Source of the DNA: Nostoc sp. FACHB-280
Lineage (GTDB): Bacteria; Cyanobacteriota; Cyanobacteriia; Cyanobacteriales; Nostocaceae
Direction: 5' to 3'
NCBI RefSeq assembly: GCF_014697615.1
Contig: NZ_JACJSD010000012.1
Coordinates: 62,001-126,000 of the forward strand
Length of the DNA stretch: 64,000 nt
The notes below the pieces were generated by a model. That model worked only from the letters and a program-made list of their open reading frames with translations. It had not been told where the DNA came from and did no database searches. The position numbers and the translations under genes were made by a program. The first letter of the stretch is position 1. Each line of letters opens with the position of its first letter. This document shows, one piece after another, positions 36,660 to 45,038 of this stretch.

Positions 36660-38369
36660 ATGGATATCAATACTCAACGCATAAAAACTGATGTACTCGT
36701 CATTGGTGGCGGTACTGCTGGCACAATGGCAGGTATTAAAGCCAAGCAGGCAAATCCAGATGCAGAGGTGCTGATATTAGAAAAGGCTAACATCCGGCGG
36801 AGTGGTGCGATCGCAATGGGGATGGATGGAGTCAACACCGCAGTCATCCCCGGACACTCCACACCAGAACAATACGTCCGGGAAATCACCCTCGCCAACG
36901 ATGGCATTCTCAACCAAAAAGCTGTCTATCAAACCGGTAAATTAGGTCACGAAGTCATCCAAGAATTAGAAAGTTGGGGTGTAAAGTTTCAAAAAGATGC
37001 CCAAGGTAACTATGACTTAAAACAAGTGCATCGTGTGGGTAAATACGTCTTACCTATGCCAGAAGGTAAAGACTTAAAAACCATTCTCACCCGCCAAGTC
37101 AAGCGCCACAAAGTCAAAGTTACGAACCGAGTGATGGCTACCCGTGTCTTAGTCAAAGACGGACGCGCTATTGGTGCGGTAGGATTTGATGTGAGAAACG
37201 GCGACTATATAATCATTCAAGCCAAAGCCGTCATCCTCTGTACAGGTGCTTGTGGCAGACTAGGCTTACCCGCTTCCGGATATCTCTACGGCACTTATGA
37301 AAATCCTACCAATGCTGGCGATGGCTATTCAATGGCTTATCACGCAGGCGCAGAACTCAGTAACATTGAATGCTTTCAAATTAACCCCTTAATTAAAGAT
37401 TACAACGGCCCTGCCTGCGCCTATGTCGCCGGGCCTTTTGGCGCACATACAGCCAACGCCGAAGGAAATCGCTTCATTAGTTGCGACTATTGGAGTGGGC
37501 AAATGATGTTGGAAATTTGGAAAGAATTAAACTCAGGAAAAGGGCCAGTCCAACTCAAAATGACCCATCTTGATGAAGATACAATTGCTGAAATTGAATC
37601 CATACTTTGGGCGAATGAAAGACCAAGTAGAGAACGCTTTCATCAAGGTAGAAATGAAGATTACCGCACCCACGGCGTAGAAATGCACATTTCCGAAATC
37701 GGCTTATGTAGCGGTCATAGTGCTTCTGGTGTGTGGGTAAACGAAAATGCCCAAACTACAGTCCCAGGTTTATATGCAGCCGGAGACATGGCCAGCGTTC
37801 CCCATAATTATATGATTGGCGCTTTTGTCTTCGGTCGCATAGCTGGAACTCATGCCATTGAATATATCCAAGATTTAGATTTTGTCGAACCAGATGCCGA
37901 GTTTTTAGAAACAGAAAAAGCCAGAATTTATGCCCCATTAACTCGACCCAATGGTGTACCTCATACCCAGGTAGAATATAAACTCAGACGCTTAGTTAAT
38001 GATTATCTCCAACCACCCAAATCAGGCAACAAAATCGAAATTGGTTTAAAACAGTTTATTCAATATCAACAAACCTTAGATTTAATGGGTGCGCGTGACC
38101 CCCATGAATTAATGCGTTCTCTGGAAGTGCATTTTATTCGAGACTGTGCAGAAATGGCAGCCAGAGCATCATTATATCGCCAAGAAACTCGTTGGGGTCT
38201 ATATCATTACCGCTTAGATTATCCAGAAAAAAATGATGATGAATGGTTCTGTCATGTCAATTTAAAGAAAGATGAATCAGGACAAATGGTATTGTTCAAG
38301 CGTCCTGTAGATCCTTACATTGTCGAAGTAGACACAACCAAAGAACTATACAATGTAACTATGAAGTAA
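36660..38369 (+). CDS. FAD-dependent oxidoreductase, AprA/fumarate-reductase-like flavoprotein
   Basis: 569 aa from ATG 36660; an in-frame ATG at 36588 reads through repeat DNA and was rejected. N-terminal VLVIGGGTAGTMAGIKA binds FAD; EKANIRRSGAIAMGMDGVN is the flavin-contacting loop with the RSG motif of adenylylsulfate reductase alpha subunits; GLYAAGDMASVPHNYMIGAFVFGRIAG is the C-terminal FAD motif. It belongs to the succinate dehydrogenase/fumarate reductase superfamily on the AprA side. The partner is probably the ferredoxin at 41346, whose spacing resembles AprB. Substrate unknown. The preceding sulfonate-binding protein suggests organosulfur or sulfite chemistry. It could also be a general FAD reductase. 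Confidence 0.88.
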   Translation: MDINTQRIKTDVLVIGGGTAGTMAGIKAKQANPDAEVLILEKANIRRSGAIAMGMDGVNTAVIPGHSTPEQYVREITLANDGILNQKAVYQTGKLGHEVIQELESWGVKFQKDAQGNYDLKQVHRVGKYVLPMPEGKDLKTILTRQVKRHKVKVTNRVMATRVLVKDGRAIGAVGFDVRNGDYIIIQAKAVILCTGACGRLGLPASGYLYGTYENPTNAGDGYSMAYHAGAELSNIECFQINPLIKDYNGPACAYVAGPFGAHTANAEGNRFISCDYWSGQMMLEIWKELNSGKGPVQLKMTHLDEDTIAEIESILWANERPSRERFHQGRNEDYRTHGVEMHISEIGLCSGHSASGVWVNENAQTTVPGLYAAGDMASVPHNYMIGAFVFGRIAGTHAIEYIQDLDFVEPDAEFLETEKARIYAPLTRPNGVPHTQVEYKLRRLVNDYLQPPKSGNKIEIGLKQFIQYQQTLDLMGARDPHELMRSLEVHFIRDCAEMAARASLYRQETRWGLYHYRLDYPEKNDDEWFCHVNLKKDESGQMVLFKRPVDPYIVEVDTTKELYNVTMK

Positions 38370-38523
38370 GGTATTCAAAATGAACCCGCAACCAGTCTGT
38401 ACAGTTCTTGAATCTGACGATCGCACTTACGTTCGTCTTACTCTACACGATGAATAAATCCAGTATACTCAATTAATTATTAATATGTTATTTCCAAAAA
38501 TATAACTTGCAATTTAACTAAAA

Positions 38524-39153
38524 ATGACAGATTTATCACAAATTAGAATATGCTTTCTTGGTGAGTCATTTGTTAACGGTACTGGCGACCCAGAGTATCT
38601 AGGTTGGACAGGCAGAGTATGTGTTTATGCTAATAAAAATGGCTATGATATTACCTACTATAATTTAGGAGTGAGACGAGAAACCAGTACAGAGTTAAGA
38701 CAGCGTTGGTTAAGAGAAACCGTTTATCGTTTACCAAAAGAATATGATGGTAGAGTTGTATTTTCGTTTGGCGTAAATGATACAACTATTGAAAATGGTA
38801 AAACTCGTGTCGAACTTTCAGAATCAATTGAGAACGCCCGGATTATCTTAAGTGAAGCAAAGAAGTTATATCCTGTTTTAATGATTAGTCCTCCACCATG
38901 TGCAGATAATCAGCAGGATGAAAGAAATCAACGAATAGCAAATTTATCTCAGGAATTTTCTTTAATATGTCATGAACTGAATATACCTTACCTTGATGTT
39001 TTTACTCCTTTAAAACAGTCCAATATTTGGGTAGAGGAGGCAAAATCGTATGATGGCGCACATCCCAGAACCGCAGGATATACAGAGTTTGCCAATCTTG
39101 TGCAGAATTGGAGTGGCTGGTTAAATTGGTTTCCTCATCTTTTGGTCAAATAA
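38524..39153 (+). CDS. SGNH/GDSL-type hydrolase
   Basis: 209 aa. Block I is GESFVNGTG with the nucleophile Ser, block III is FGVNDT, and block V is DGAHP with the Asp-x-x-His pair, so the active site is complete. No signal peptide is seen, so it acts in the cytoplasm; esterases/lipases of this type act on acyl or acetyl esters. First of four small + strand enzymes that separate the flavoprotein from its likely ferredoxin partner. The next gene starts 13 nt later. Confidence 0.88.
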   Translation: MTDLSQIRICFLGESFVNGTGDPEYLGWTGRVCVYANKNGYDITYYNLGVRRETSTELRQRWLRETVYRLPKEYDGRVVFSFGVNDTTIENGKTRVELSESIENARIILSEAKKLYPVLMISPPPCADNQQDERNQRIANLSQEFSLICHELNIPYLDVFTPLKQSNIWVEEAKSYDGAHPRTAGYTEFANLVQNWSGWLNWFPHLLVK

Positions 39154-39166
39154 TAAGTAGTAATAA

Positions 39167-39859
39167 ATGTCTTATAAAGCCATAATTTTCGACCTCGATA
39201 ATACACTATTAAATTTTGAACTATGTGAACGTCAAGCTATCCTTGGTGCGTTATCAGATTGTGCAGTATCTTTAGATATATATGAAATAACTGAAGCTAA
39301 TTTTTTAGAAGTATTTGAGACTTATAACTCTCAGTATTGGAGAAAGAGAGATGTTTTATCACCTATCGAAATAACAGAATTGTCTTATCAAAGTACACTT
39401 GCTCAATTAAATATAAAAACAGATAAAACTAATCACCTCAGTCAAAGCTTTTGGCATATTTTTAATCATTCAGCCGTAACAGAATATGGTGTATATGAAC
39501 TTTTAACCGTCCTGGAACGCAATTATCGGTTAGCTGTCATTACCAACGGTTTTGTATCAGCACAAGTACCAAGGATGCAGGCTGCGGGAATTGATCACTT
39601 TTTTGAGGAGGTGGTAGTTTCGGAAGCAATTGGTTTTGCTAAACCATCTCCTGAAATATTTCATCATGCCTTATTGAAATTAGATTTAACACCCGCACAA
39701 GTTCTTTACGTTGGAGACTCTCTTAATCATGACTATGCAGGAGCAAGACAAGTCAATATTGATTTTTGTTACTACAACAGAAAAAATCAAGCCTTACCAC
39801 AGGAAGTTAAACCAAAATTTATCGTCAATCAACTTTTAAATTTACTAGAGGTTGTTTGA
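39167..39859 (+). CDS. HAD-superfamily hydrolase, YjjG/YfnB-like
   Basis: 230 aa. Motif I FDLDNTLLNF, motif II VITNG, motif III Lys in FAKPSPEIF, and motif IV VGDSLNHDYAGA. The length and cap region fit the YjjG-type pyrimidine nucleotidase group, which dephosphorylates nucleotides including damaged ones. The final residues (EVV-stop) overlap the start of a dispersed repeat at 39848. It begins 13 nt after the SGNH gene, so both are probably co-transcribed. Confidence 0.9.
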   Translation: MSYKAIIFDLDNTLLNFELCERQAILGALSDCAVSLDIYEITEANFLEVFETYNSQYWRKRDVLSPIEITELSYQSTLAQLNIKTDKTNHLSQSFWHIFNHSAVTEYGVYELLTVLERNYRLAVITNGFVSAQVPRMQAAGIDHFFEEVVVSEAIGFAKPSPEIFHHALLKLDLTPAQVLYVGDSLNHDYAGARQVNIDFCYYNRKNQALPQEVKPKFIVNQLLNLLEVV

Positions 39860-39900
39860 AAAGTGGTTGGTTGTGATTATTAGCACTTCTTGATCCCCCT
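39848..39900. repeat. Dispersed repeat, GTTGTTTGAAAAGTGGTTGG type
   Basis: From GAGGTTGTTTGAAAAGTGG to CACTTCTTGATCC. An inverted copy with a longer middle lies at 62283-62457. It overlaps the 3' end of the HAD gene. Confidence 0.65.
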
Positions 39901-39966
39901 AAATCCCCCTTAAAAAGGGGGGAAATACTTCAAAGTCCCCCTTTTTAAGGGGGATTTAGGGGGATC
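39892..39966. repeat. 75-bp near-perfect palindrome
   Basis: Arms GATCCCCCTAAATCCCCCTT (39892-39911) and its reverse complement (39947-39966) continue inward through AAAAAGGGGG and CCCCCTTTTT; a short AT-rich loop (~39922-39936) separates them. It could form a very stable hairpin and may stop or block transcription between the HAD and methyltransferase genes. Confidence 0.85.
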
Positions 39967-40054
39967 TAAAATGTTTTGCTACCAACAAGAAGACTTTTAA
40001 AACATCCTCCTAGAACTCGTTAAATAATGTTTAACCATTGAATATTTCAAAAAA

Positions 40055-40840
40055 ATGCCTATTTATAATTCCATTGGTAAACAATATTCCCAAACTCGTG
40101 TTCCTGATAGTCGCATTGTCAATGCAATAATTAATCTACTCAATTTACCAAAGGGTAGCATTATCGCTGATATTGGTGCTGGTACTGGTGGTTATAGTGT
40201 AGCTTTGGCTAACCAAGGATTGTTTGTTTATGCTGTTGAACCTTCTATCGTGATGCGACAGCAAGCAGTTGTACATCCTCAAGTTGAGTGGTTTACTGGC
40301 TATGCAGAAAATTTAGCTTTACCAGATAAATCTGTGGATGGCGTTATCAGTATTTTAGCGATACATCACTTTTCGCATCTCGAAAAATCTTTCCAAGAAA
40401 TGCAAAGAATTATTAGAGATGGAACAATCATTTTACTAACTTTTGATATTAGACTCGCGCAAAGAATTTGGCTCTATGATTATTTTCCTTTTTTATGGGA
40501 AGATGCTTTACGATTTTTAACCCTTGACGAACAAATTAATTTACTTCAGAAGAATACTAAAAGGCGCGTTGAAGCCATACCATTTTTATTACCACACGAC
40601 TTATCTGATTTATTCGCCGCCGCAGCCTGGAGACGACCAGAATTATATCTGAAAGCCGAAGTACGTGCAGGTATATCATCTTTTGCGTTAGCTAATCAAG
40701 ATTTAGTAGAAAAAGGATTAGAGTTACTTACAGCCGATTTAAATAGTGGAGAATGGATAAAAAAATATGGTGAAATTCATAATCTGCAAGAGATTGATAT
40801 AGGCTATCGCTTTATTTATACAACAGTCGATAAATCATGA
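40055..40840 (+). CDS. Class I SAM-dependent methyltransferase
   Basis: 261 aa. SAM-binding motif I IADIGAGTGGYS (~res 37-48), post-I YAVEPS, and the motif IV region ISILAIHHFSHLEKSFQEMQRI. It resembles the UbiE/COQ5-like small-molecule methyltransferases, not DNA or rRNA enzymes. The substrate is unknown. The following acetyltransferase starts 12 nt later, so both are likely translated together. Confidence 0.9.
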   Translation: MPIYNSIGKQYSQTRVPDSRIVNAIINLLNLPKGSIIADIGAGTGGYSVALANQGLFVYAVEPSIVMRQQAVVHPQVEWFTGYAENLALPDKSVDGVISILAIHHFSHLEKSFQEMQRIIRDGTIILLTFDIRLAQRIWLYDYFPFLWEDALRFLTLDEQINLLQKNTKRRVEAIPFLLPHDLSDLFAAAAWRRPELYLKAEVRAGISSFALANQDLVEKGLELLTADLNSGEWIKKYGEIHNLQEIDIGYRFIYTTVDKS

Positions 40841-40852
40841 TGGGTAATAATT

Positions 40853-41314
40853 ATGGTAAATAAAGTTGCTTTGGTTAAAGAAGTTACAATTAAACAAGCT
40901 AATATTAAACATGCAGAAAGAATTACTATCCTTGGGGAACAACTAGGATATTCTCTCACAATTCAACAGGTGGAGCAACGTCTGAATAAATTTCAAAACA
41001 ATGCAGAACATATTGTTTATGTTGCAACTTTAGCAAATGAATATGTAATTGGTTGGGCGCACGCTCATATTTGTGATTTACTCATTATGCCAAAGCAAGC
41101 AATTCTTTTAGGTTTAGTGGTAGATAAAGATTATCGTCATCACGGAATTGGACGTTATTTAATGCAGTATATTGAACAATGGGCTGTCTTAAAAGAATGT
41201 GATGGAGTAATTTTACGTTCTAATATTAAACGCAAGGAAGCACATTTATTTTATGAAAAAATTGGTTATACAAATATAAAACAGTCATTAGCTTTTTATA
41301 AGCCATTAGTTTAA
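40853..41314 (+). CDS. GNAT-family N-acetyltransferase
   Basis: 153 aa. Acetyl-CoA-binding motif A is LGLVVDKDYRHHGIGRYLMQ (Q/RxxGxG/A variant RHHGIG), followed by LRSNIKRKEAHLFYEKIGY typical of motif B. The substrate cannot be predicted. It ends 31 nt before the ferredoxin start. Confidence 0.9.
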   Translation: MVNKVALVKEVTIKQANIKHAERITILGEQLGYSLTIQQVEQRLNKFQNNAEHIVYVATLANEYVIGWAHAHICDLLIMPKQAILLGLVVDKDYRHHGIGRYLMQYIEQWAVLKECDGVILRSNIKRKEAHLFYEKIGYTNIKQSLAFYKPLV

Positions 41315-41345
41315 TGTCTAAATTACAAAGTTGGGGAATGATGTT

Positions 41346-41573
41346 ATGGCTTTAGTTAATCAAAGAGTAGATGTACCTGTTATTGTTGATGAATCGAAAT
41401 GTTTGGAAAAATGTACGGCTTGTATTGAGGTTTGTCCTTTAGATGTGTTGGCTAAGAATCCAGAGACTGGGAAAGCATATATGAAATATGACGAATGTTG
41501 GTTTTGTCTACCTTGTGAAAAGGAATGTCCTACTAATGCTATTACGGTGCAGATTCCTTTTTTGTTGCGGTAA
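41346..41573 (+). CDS. 4Fe-4S ferredoxin, AprB-like
   Basis: 75 aa from ATG 41346; a TTG at 41331 is also in frame. Two cluster motifs are visible: KCLEKCTACIEVCPLDV and DECWFCLPCEKECPTNA, that is, two sets of four Cys each ending CP. This resembles the N-terminal ferredoxin region of adenylylsulfate reductase beta subunits. It probably takes electrons to or from the AprA-like flavoprotein at 36660, although four genes lie between them. The HEAT and Mrp genes follow on the same strand. Confidence 0.92.
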   Translation: MALVNQRVDVPVIVDESKCLEKCTACIEVCPLDVLAKNPETGKAYMKYDECWFCLPCEKECPTNAITVQIPFLLR

Positions 41574-41674
41574 TTATGCCGTTAGAGTAATGTGAATTTC
41601 ACGCAGAGGCGCATACTTCGACTTCGCTCAGTAACCATAGGTGCGGAGAGTAAGAGTTTGAGAGAGGATTTAAG

Positions 41675-42652
41675 ATGTCTATAAGTGCTGATTCTGAATT
41701 AAATCAATGGTTGGAAATGTTGCGATCGCCTGATGTCAATGACCGCTTAGTAGCTGTTAAAACTTTACAACATCTTGGCGAGGAAGAGACAATTGATGCT
41801 TTAATTATTGCCCTTAAGGATGAAAATATAGCTGTCCAGAAAATAGCTATATCTGCTCTTTGGGAAATTGCCAATCCTGTGGCGATTCCTGCTTTAATTG
41901 AATGTTTGAGTTCGCAAGATGAAGATATTCGGGCTGAAGCTGCATCAGCTTTAAATGAGTTAGTTAGTCAAGATGATTTATTGCTTTTACTAGATAAAGT
42001 ACAAATTGATAATATCAATACACAACTCAATATTTTAGTGCTGTTGCGTAAAATTCATGATATTCAATCTCTACCATATATATTACCATTTTTACAATCA
42101 AATAATCCCGAATTAAGGGAAACTGCAATAACTACATTGCGCTATCTCAATCAACTAGAAAAATGCCCCGAAGCTTTAAATTTAATCTTTGATGAATCAG
42201 CCGTTGTGCGACGTGCTACAGCTTTAACTCTGGGACATTTGCAAGATACAGAAGTAATTACTAAACTCAGTCAAGCACTGACTAATGATCATGATTGGCA
42301 AGTGCGGCGTAATGCGGCTAAATCTCTAGCTATTCATGCAAATCATCAAGAAATTTTTGCCTTAGAAACTGCTTTAAGTGATGAACATTGGCAAGTCAGG
42401 AAAGCAACAGCACAAGCCTTACAAAAAATTCCAGATATTCAAGTTATGCCGCAATTAATTCAAGCATTAACAGATGAATATGCAGATGTCCGCAAAGAAG
42501 CTGTAATTGCTCTGGGTAATTTCGCTCATTCTGATGTTATCATCCCACTACAACAAGCTTTAGATGACCCTGATAGGGAAGTTGCTATTCAAGCGCAACG
42601 AGCGATTAACAAGATACAAACAGATATTGTTTTTAACGCAGAGTCACGCTAA
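41675..42652 (+). CDS. HEAT-repeat (PBS-lyase-type) protein
   Basis: 325 aa composed of about nine ~31-residue helical repeats such as DEHWQVRKATAQALQKI and DEYADVRKEAVIALGNF. Repeats of this type occur in phycobilin lyases and in protein-interaction scaffolds. No lyase-specific residues are apparent and no phycobiliprotein gene is near. Placement between a ferredoxin and an Mrp-type Fe-S carrier suggests a scaffold or assembly factor for the flavoprotein/ferredoxin pair (inference). Confidence 0.88.
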   Translation: MSISADSELNQWLEMLRSPDVNDRLVAVKTLQHLGEEETIDALIIALKDENIAVQKIAISALWEIANPVAIPALIECLSSQDEDIRAEAASALNELVSQDDLLLLLDKVQIDNINTQLNILVLLRKIHDIQSLPYILPFLQSNNPELRETAITTLRYLNQLEKCPEALNLIFDESAVVRRATALTLGHLQDTEVITKLSQALTNDHDWQVRRNAAKSLAIHANHQEIFALETALSDEHWQVRKATAQALQKIPDIQVMPQLIQALTDEYADVRKEAVIALGNFAHSDVIIPLQQALDDPDREVAIQAQRAINKIQTDIVFNAESR

Positions 42653-42731
42653 GTAAACGCGGAAAAACGCAGAGTGTTTTTAAAGTTAGTCTGCTATGGT
42701 TTCATGAAACTTTTTAAGAGGTTTGGCAATA

Positions 42732-43763
42732 ATGGTGCAAGCAGAAGTTAATTCTTATCAGCAAGAAGTCGTCAAACTACTTAAACAAGTCATTGAACCA
42801 ATTTTAAAAAATGACATTGTCAGTTTGGGAATGGTGCGGAATCTTCGCATAGTTGATGACTACGTTTACTTGCGTTTATATATTGGTTCTCATCAACAGC
42901 ACTTAAAAACAGAAGTTGAAGCTAAATTAGCAGCTTTATCTTGGTGTAAAAAGACTTATATTCAAATTTGTACAATTCCTGGTGTGAAAATCACTCTGGG
43001 AATTTCTAGTGGTAAAGGTGGTGTTGGTAAATCAACAACTGCTGTAAATATAGCCGCCGCTTTAAGCTTACAAGGGGCAAAAGTTGGGCTATTGGATGCG
43101 GATGTTTATGGGCCAAATGTGCCGCAAATGTTGGGTTTAGAACAAGCTGATGTGGAAGTAATTCAGACTCCTACAGGTGAGAAGTTTTTACCTTTAGAAG
43201 TGCAAGGAATTAAATTAATGTCGGTGGGTTTACTGGCAGAAAAAAATCGTCCTTTGGCTTGGCGGGGGCCTGTACTGCACAAAATTATTACCCAATTTAT
43301 TAATGATGTGGAATGGGGAGAATTAGATTATTTATTAATAGATTTACCTCCTGGTACGGGTGATGCTCAAATTACGATTATTCAAGAAAGCCCAATTTGT
43401 GGGGTGATTTTAGTGACGACTCCGCAGCAAGTAGCTGTTGCAGATGTTCGACGTAATATATATATGTTCCGCCAAGTCGGTGTTCCGGTGCTGGGGATTG
43501 TAGAAAATATGAGTTACTTAAGCTGTGGGGATTGTGGTTCACGCACTTATATTTTTGGTAGTGGTGGTGGTGAACAACTTGCAGCCGAATTACAAGCACC
43601 ACTGTTAGGACAAATCCCCATTGATTCGCGTATTTGTAGTGGTGGTGATAGCGGAAATCCTATAGCTATGAGTGAACAAGCTTCCCCAGCAAGTGAGGTT
43701 TTTAGGAAAATTGCGATCGCACTTCACACCACTTTCAAGACAACCACAAAAAAACCCTCATAA
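42732..43763 (+). CDS. Mrp/NBP35-family P-loop ATPase (Fe-S carrier), MIP18-MRP architecture
   Basis: 343 aa from ATG 42732. N-terminal MIP18-like (DUF59) domain (~res 10-85), then SSGKGGVGKSTTAVN deviant Walker A, LDADVYGPNVPQMLG, LIDLPPGTGDAQ, and a C-terminal LSCGDCGSRTYIFG with the CxxC pair that binds a bridging [4Fe-4S]. It probably delivers Fe-S clusters; the adjacent two-cluster ferredoxin is a natural client. Its 3' end overlaps the arsR terminator hairpin. A second general Mrp gene elsewhere would make this a specialised paralogue. Confidence 0.94.
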   Translation: MVQAEVNSYQQEVVKLLKQVIEPILKNDIVSLGMVRNLRIVDDYVYLRLYIGSHQQHLKTEVEAKLAALSWCKKTYIQICTIPGVKITLGISSGKGGVGKSTTAVNIAAALSLQGAKVGLLDADVYGPNVPQMLGLEQADVEVIQTPTGEKFLPLEVQGIKLMSVGLLAEKNRPLAWRGPVLHKIITQFINDVEWGELDYLLIDLPPGTGDAQITIIQESPICGVILVTTPQQVAVADVRRNIYMFRQVGVPVLGIVENMSYLSCGDCGSRTYIFGSGGGEQLAAELQAPLLGQIPIDSRICSGGDSGNPIAMSEQASPASEVFRKIAIALHTTFKTTTKKPS

Positions 43764-43769
43764 AGAGGG
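43748..43769 (-). terminator. Rho-independent terminator of the ArsR gene
   Basis: On the - strand the sequence is CCCTC-TTTAT-GAGGG followed by a T-run, 19 nt after the arsR stop. It lies inside the 3' end of the convergent Mrp gene. Confidence 0.7.
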
Positions 43770-43787
43770 CGCAAAAGTAATATAATT

Positions 43788-44138
43788 TCAACGACTGCGT
43801 AAAGCTTCTAGTTGTTTTAACTGTGCCGTTTGTTGTTCTAAACGAATGGAAAGGCGATCGCACACCAGTTCGCAAATTTCAAAAATTAAAGGGTCAACAA
43901 TCTCATAGTAAATACTGACTCCTTGAGGTTGGCGATGAACAATACCTGCTTGTGCCAAAATTTTTAAATGTTTAGACACATTGGCTTGTCCCAGTCCGGT
44001 AGCTTCGATAATTTCTGAGACGTTTTTGCTACCCGATTTTAAACTGCATAAAACCTGGAGTCTGCTAGTTTCTGAAAGTACTTTAAAATAATCTGCAATT
44101 GGCCCAAGGGCAGCAGGTGAATTTTCTAACATACTCAT
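43788..44138 (-). CDS. ArsR-family regulator, candidate persulfide sensor (BigR/SqrR-like)
   Basis: 116 aa. Winged helix with recognition region TGLGQANVSKHLKILAQAGIVHRQ and wing YYEIVDP. Cys31 in the helix before the recognition region and Cys93 (also Cys89) in the last helix resemble the Cys pair of BigR/SqrR persulfide sensors; the metal-binding CVC motif of ArsR/SmtB is absent. The neighbours are a MBL persulfide-dioxygenase-like gene, a rhodanese and TauE, as in bigR operons. A palindromic site sits 22-38 nt upstream of its start. I infer that it represses the cluster and itself. Confidence 0.88.
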   Translation of the reverse strand: MSMLENSPAALGPIADYFKVLSETSRLQVLCSLKSGSKNVSEIIEATGLGQANVSKHLKILAQAGIVHRQPQGVSIYYEIVDPLIFEICELVCDRLSIRLEQQTAQLKQLEALRSR

Positions 44139-44159
44139 GGCTAAATATATCTATCTACT

Positions 44160-44176
44160 ATATTACTATATAGTAT
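44160..44176. promoter_or_regulatory. Operator-like site upstream of arsR
   Basis: ATATTACTATATAGTA shares 16 nt with the palindrome at 46521-46556. It lies 22 nt upstream of the ArsR start and overlaps the end of TauE. It is the expected place for autorepression. Confidence 0.65.
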
Positions 44177-45038
44177 TGGTATTATCATACTTGTTCGCAG
44201 AAACATAAAGTCGATCACGAATGTTAGGCGTGTATTCTGATACTTTGCTGGATTGAAAAGAATGGCGATTTTGGAATAGTACTAAAGCTGCAACTGCTAA
44301 TAAAAAATAGCCAAAGCTTTTTTGCAGTCTATAAGCAGGAACAAATTCTGCCAGATATGCACCGAAAATTGTTCCAGCACTAGCAGCCACAATAAAAGAT
44401 AACATCAACTGCCAATTAAAAGAAATATGTCCCCAATAGCTTAAAAAGCCAGCAATTGAATTCAACACAATAATCAAGAGTGATGTACCAATTGCTTTTT
44501 TCATCGGTACTTTTCCTAAAAGTACTAAAGCTGGAACAATGGCAAATCCACCACCAACACCAATCAAGCCAGTGAGTATTCCCACACCTAATCCTTCAGT
44601 CATTAACCATAACCAGCAATATTGACAAATTGGTGGAGGATACAAAGCTAACTGATCATCTGGGGCTACTTTTTGAGAACTACGGCGAATCATGAATACT
44701 GCTGCCAATAACATCATGATGGCAAACAGCAACATTTGGAAAGTGTCGGTGACAAAGGGTAGCAAGGCTATTTTTGCCCCGATAAATGCTCCCAACATAG
44801 TGGCGGAACCGAAAATCAATGCTGTTTTCAATTGAATATTTTTGGCTAGCCAGTGAGGAATTATACCCAGTAAACTCACAGTCCCGACGATCGCCAAAGT
44901 CATAGCGATCGCAGATTTTGTGGGTATACCCATAACATAAACTAAAACTGGCAACGCCAATACAGAACCACCGCCACCAATCAAACCTAAACTCAACCCA
45001 ATACAAGCAGCTAGTATATGTCCAATTATCCAGGTCAT
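44166..45038 (-). CDS. TauE/SafE-family sulfite/sulfur-anion exporter
   Basis: 290 aa with about eight membrane segments and the two family signatures LGLIGGGGSVLALPVLVYVMG and GLIGVGGGFAIVPALVLLG. The family exports sulfite, sulfoacetate or similar anions. It overlaps the rhodanese gene by 4 nt, so the two are coupled. In this set it would remove sulfite made by the persulfide dioxygenase-like protein. Confidence 0.94.
   Translation of the reverse strand: MTWIIGHILAACIGLSLGLIGGGGSVLALPVLVYVMGIPTKSAIAMTLAIVGTVSLLGIIPHWLAKNIQLKTALIFGSATMLGAFIGAKIALLPFVTDTFQMLLFAIMMLLAAVFMIRRSSQKVAPDDQLALYPPPICQYCWLWLMTEGLGVGILTGLIGVGGGFAIVPALVLLGKVPMKKAIGTSLLIIVLNSIAGFLSYWGHISFNWQLMLSFIVAASAGTIFGAYLAEFVPAYRLQKSFGYFLLAVAALVLFQNRHSFQSSKVSEYTPNIRDRLYVSANKYDNTNTI

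Noticed and set aside
38380-38457. 25-codon ORF after the AprA-like gene
   Set aside because: No good RBS, no recognisable sequence and very short; could be chance or a gene remnant.
41675-42652. Phycobilin lyase (CpcE/F type)
   Set aside because: HEAT repeats alone are not diagnostic, and the context is a ferredoxin and an Mrp ATPase, with no phycobiliprotein genes.
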